Source of the DNA: Paramacrobiotus metropolitanus
Lineage: Eukaryota; Tardigrada; Eutardigrada; Parachela; Macrobiotidae
DNA length: 64,000 nt
Direction of reading: 5' to 3'
NCBI RefSeq assembly: GCF_019649055.1
Contig: NW_026570270.1
Location: forward strand, 806,001 to 870,000
Within the stretch, counting starts at the first letter, position 1; each line of letters begins with the position of its first letter. Positions 60,406-64,000 of the stretch are shown here, in pieces. A program made the position numbers and the translations under genes. The notes below the pieces were generated by a model. The model saw nothing but the letters and a program-made list of their open reading frames with translations. It made no database searches and was not told where the DNA came from.

Positions 60406-63395
60406 TCAAGCAGTAGTCCAGATTTTTTGATGATCAGCTCCAATGTGCCAAATCATATAATCCCGATCCCAGTACACCACCGTGCAACCTACAACACAGC
60501 AATAAAACTTCCAGATTATGCCGAAACACGCATCTATAGCACACTTTTAACGCAATGTTGTTTTATTAATCAACTCTCCGCACATACCTCAGCCGGACAT
60601 GAGTACTTGTACAAGTACCGCGTGTACTCCTCCTTTTCGCTATCAGGACTGCTGTCATCGGAATCCTCAGATGAATCGTCCAGAGTCTGACTGACCCGTA
60701 CAGAACCACTATCCATTTCCATTATCATGCGCTCTCGTTTCTATGAACACCAAAGCACATAAAATCAGAATTTTCAGCCAGCATTTTATACGAACACGAT
60801 GGCTATGCTGTACAATAGCCGCTCGCCGTCTAATAATCTTTTAATATCAGTACTGACGCAGTATGCGTCATTTGCTGCGACTTCCGTATAGCATGTCAGT
60901 ATCTTTATTTTCAAAATTAGTATGCTGTGGTTTTTGTAAAATAGTGTCAAATGCCCAGAGGAGATATCTGTCCCACTGCACAGGACAATAAATAAAACTG
61001 ATACAGTATTATTGTTATTATCACCGTACTGCGATGAGACTAATCCTAATTTCAAATTTTAAAAAAAATGAAATCTGTAATCTGCAGCGGCTTCATGAGT
61101 AAGATTATCAGAAAGAAAACGCTACACTCACCTGCAAAGCGTTCTGCGAGTAATCAGGCCTGCCGCACAAAGAAGGATGCATCGCTTTCACGTGCGATAT
61201 TATGAGATTCGTGTTGGACTTCACGATGTCCTTGCATCCCTGCAGAAAAAGCACAAACGCTTCAGCTACTCACAGCACATGCGCTTTAGCCACGAAAAGG
61301 CCAAACGCTTAAGGTACACATAGCGTGCTACAGCTTCAATTACTCACTGGGGCAGGGCATCCAAAGTAAAGGTCGGTCTGCATGGGCACCTGTTCCAGGT
61401 GCACTGTGCAAATGTGACTTCTGATTCGTCGCGGGCTGGGGAAACGGTTCCCTTTACATGGTTCAAGGTTGCAGACGTAATACAAGCAACGATTCTACAA
61501 AACAATCACTCAGTGCTTAGCAAAATATCAGAACATCCCTGTGGACCGTAGGGTACAGATTAGAATAAATTATAATCTGTATCTGTCATTAGAATAAATG
61601 CACCACACCTCTACAACTGTTGGCTGAACGAATTTGTCTGGAATCAGCTGGCTTTAAAACGGTTTAGTCACATCGCGTGTCCATTCCGGAAACGTTTTAC
61701 GCCCATCCAGATGCTTGAGATAATCCATATCTTTCCTATTCTGTTTTTACAACAAGAGTTAAATTAGAATAAATTTGGACAGCGGAAGTGGACATTATGA
61801 AACGTAATTACTCGTATGTTCCGCATTCTAGCAGAATTTATTGACCGTATCCGTGAACATAATAATGTACGTGTTCAGTAAATTTAAAATCCATAAAAAA
61901 TTTATATTGAACTACAGCTCATTTTTTATTAAGCTCTTTCGTTTACTAAACGCAAAAGCACTCACAGCTTCGCGCGAAGCTTGACGATGCAGTATTAGGT
62001 ATTCAGAAAGCCGGAGAAAACCATCCAGTGTTCAGTACATGTTACAGCAAGCGAATTAAAGAAAATGGCATATTTATCGTGTGTTGAAAATAATATAATA
62101 ATCCTTTCAAGTTTGCTGGCTCCCTCGTAAAAAGGAGCCTGACAACAGCTGGCGCGTTCAGATTTCATTAGCACACCTTAATTCTCCCATCTGAAGCCTC
62201 TTCCGAAATTTTGTACTCAGACTCAATGAAAGCGTTAACTTGCCAGTAACAGCGAACACAATGTTGTACCCGTTCGCCAGTCACCTTTTCGCACTAATAA
62301 TACGTAGTAGGAGAATAATGACCCGTTTATATATTATGCAATCCAGTTTTCGTACTAAAAAATTTTTAATATGAAACCGTACCAAATTGTTTTCCTTCAG
62401 GAATGCTTCGAGGTCATCCTGGTCATCGTCATCGTCAACATCCACGCAGCACAGTAATGCCTGGAGTTTGTTGTAGAACTGCTCATGAGCCTCGGTCAAA
62501 TGATCTACCAGATACAGTCCTGAGTACTGATCATATATGGCAACCGGACATTCCTTATCTCCGTTGCATTCCGCCGGACAGGGACACAACAGATTGATCT
62601 GCACATTGGGCAACTGGTGCGCGACTTCCAAATGCGCCTTCAGCCGATCCGTCGACACAAACTTGACGTTGTTACAGGCGTTGGTTTCGGCCCCGTACGG
62701 ACACTTGACAGGACTGTCAGAATACTACAGAAGTGGCCAGTTGTAGACATAGACACACAGTCACATAACACACGAATGACTAATAATCCATAAATAATAA
62801 ATAAAAAAAATAAATAACGGTAACCAAGAAGCTTGTTAGCCAGCCAGAAGATTTATCATTAGTCTCCTACCGATACTGTTCCCATAACAAGCACATGATT
62901 GGCCAGTTCCGTTGTGCGAACAATAATTTTGTTAAGAATTACGGTCGTTTTCAGCACATTCGTATCGGGTCGCTTCGGAGTATTTCTACGAATAAAACTC
63001 CCGTTGGTTGAACGTTTATTCTTCGAACAGTTTAAAATATATTATTACAATGAGGGACAAAATCTTATTAATTAAAAAAAAATTTAATTATAAATGAAGT
63101 ACTACTTAGTGTCCTAGTATGCTTCTAAAGTTCTTACTGATCGTTGATCTTCGGCCGGAAAGTTCGGACCAATAACAGATATTCTCAAAAGCATTACCAG
63201 CACATTCGGTTTTTCCAGGGCCTTCGTCGGTTTTCCATCTGGGAACGAAGAGTTAGGAGAATCGTCCGGAACGCTGTTTGATTCTCCCGTGCGAGGAACT
63301 TTCTCGTCCCGCTCCCATCGTTTGCGTTTCTGGTTGAACGTTTCCTCACTATCGGAGCAGGTGGCCATCGGTTCAAGATGATCATGAGACATCAT
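60406..63395 (-). pseudogene. Novel zinc-finger-like family, copy 4 (three lesions)
   Basis: Exons: 63198..63395, 62871..62985, 62383..62724, 61609..61740, 61348..61494, 61132..61239, 60588..60740 and 60406..60488. Exon 2 has one extra base (115 nt versus 114 in all siblings, near 62975). Exon 4 has TAA at 61654..61656 where siblings encode Pro in PFPSQ. Exon 8 lacks one base after the acceptor (83 versus 84 nt). Exons 1, 3, 5, 6 and 7 are open: DHLEPMATCSDSEETF, CPCPAECNGDKEC, YYVCNLEPCKGN, SHVKAMHPSLCG and an acidic Ser/Asp stretch in exon 7 longer than in siblings. This copy is clearly a pseudogene, although splice sites remain intact, so the loss may be recent. Confidence 0.8.
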
Positions 63396-64000
63396 TTTGG
63401 AGGCAGATAGTCAGATACCGTACATAAATTTAATACAGCAAAACTTTTGCTGCAGCAGTTAGAAAACTTACTGTTACCAGTTACAGTACTTAAAAAGGTG
63501 AAAAGTACTTAAATACGCTTACGTATTAGTTATTAAAGAGTACCAACTAGGCAACTACCCAGCAAAGACACATTGAAAGACTGCATTCTCTATCAGAACA
63601 CTGAACAGTTTTAATATGATACTCGACCCCAGGGGCGGTAATGTTTGTGGCAACTTTGCGCACTTTTAGAACATAGTGGCTACTGGCCCGCTAGCACTAA
63701 GCAGTGCCAATTTAGGTAATATTTTGTGAATTGTATTTCTTTTAAAGTTGTCACCAAAAGCTAGTTCTTTGATTTCCGCTTGTCCATTTATTAAAGTACG
63801 TAAAATGATACCAGCATAATTTCTTATGAGCACGAATTAAGGGTAATATTTGGTAACGATCACAGTTTCACAACAAAGTTTATGATCGTCCTTTTATTCC
63901 ATCTGCGACAATTCGTCCTTCGACTCGTGTCAACAAGATTTCGTCACTTATTTAAAAACAGCGTGTCTGTCTTACATATGATTGCTACATACTGGCCATC
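63396..64000. other. Right flank of the zinc-finger array
   Basis: It contains a fragment at about 63725..63785 similar to 59715..59770 (GAATTGTATTTCTTTT..AGTTGTCACC, minus-strand IKELAF), indicating that the duplicated unit extends upstream of the gene. No complete gene was seen before the window ends. Confidence 0.45.

Overview
This is a piece of an invertebrate nuclear genome. It has spliced genes on both strands, GT-AG introns that are often only 55-80 bp long, AT-rich spacers and animal-specific gene families. An insect-type gustatory receptor fold, a tandem pair of receptor guanylate cyclases, and a rhodopsin-like GPCR with NRI in place of DRY point to an ecdysozoan. A tardigrade is my best guess. 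It is an inference from family make-up, not a proven assignment. All gene models were built by hand from splice signals, reading phase and comparison between paralogues inside the window.

Layout. 1.1-8.9 kb (+): two gustatory-receptor-like genes flank an astacin-like gene that has lost its zinc site and gained a four-fold C-terminal repeat. 9.3-14.1 kb (-): a complete 18-exon M13 (neprilysin/ECE-type) metallopeptidase. 17.5-24.1 kb and 27.3-33.5 kb (+): two tandem receptor guanylate cyclases with identical 19-exon structures, lying in a duplicated segment of about 7 kb. 34.2-35.9 kb (-): a two-exon GPCR. 37.4-41.4, 53.0-54.9, 56.4-59.0 and 60.4-63.4 kb (-): four tandem copies of an unrecognised eight-exon zinc-finger-like gene, each damaged differently. 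Broken F-box and WDR70-like pieces lie among them. 43.1-44.9 kb (+): a trypsin-like serine protease that looks inactivated. 45.3-51.5 kb: a mobile-element zone with a DIRS/Ngaro-type tyrosine recombinase remnant, a terminal-inverted-repeat element, a short non-autonomous hAT element with 8-bp target duplications, and a large inverted repeat.

How they fit. Many genes are membrane or secreted sensors and enzymes: chemoreceptors, a GPCR, receptor cyclases, an ectopeptidase, an astacin-like protein and a serine protease. They are not an operon or a single pathway. Local duplication followed by decay is the main theme. Candidate new biology: the four-copy zinc-finger family, the four-fold Cys repeat on a dead astacin, and a short conserved peptide found at several loci.
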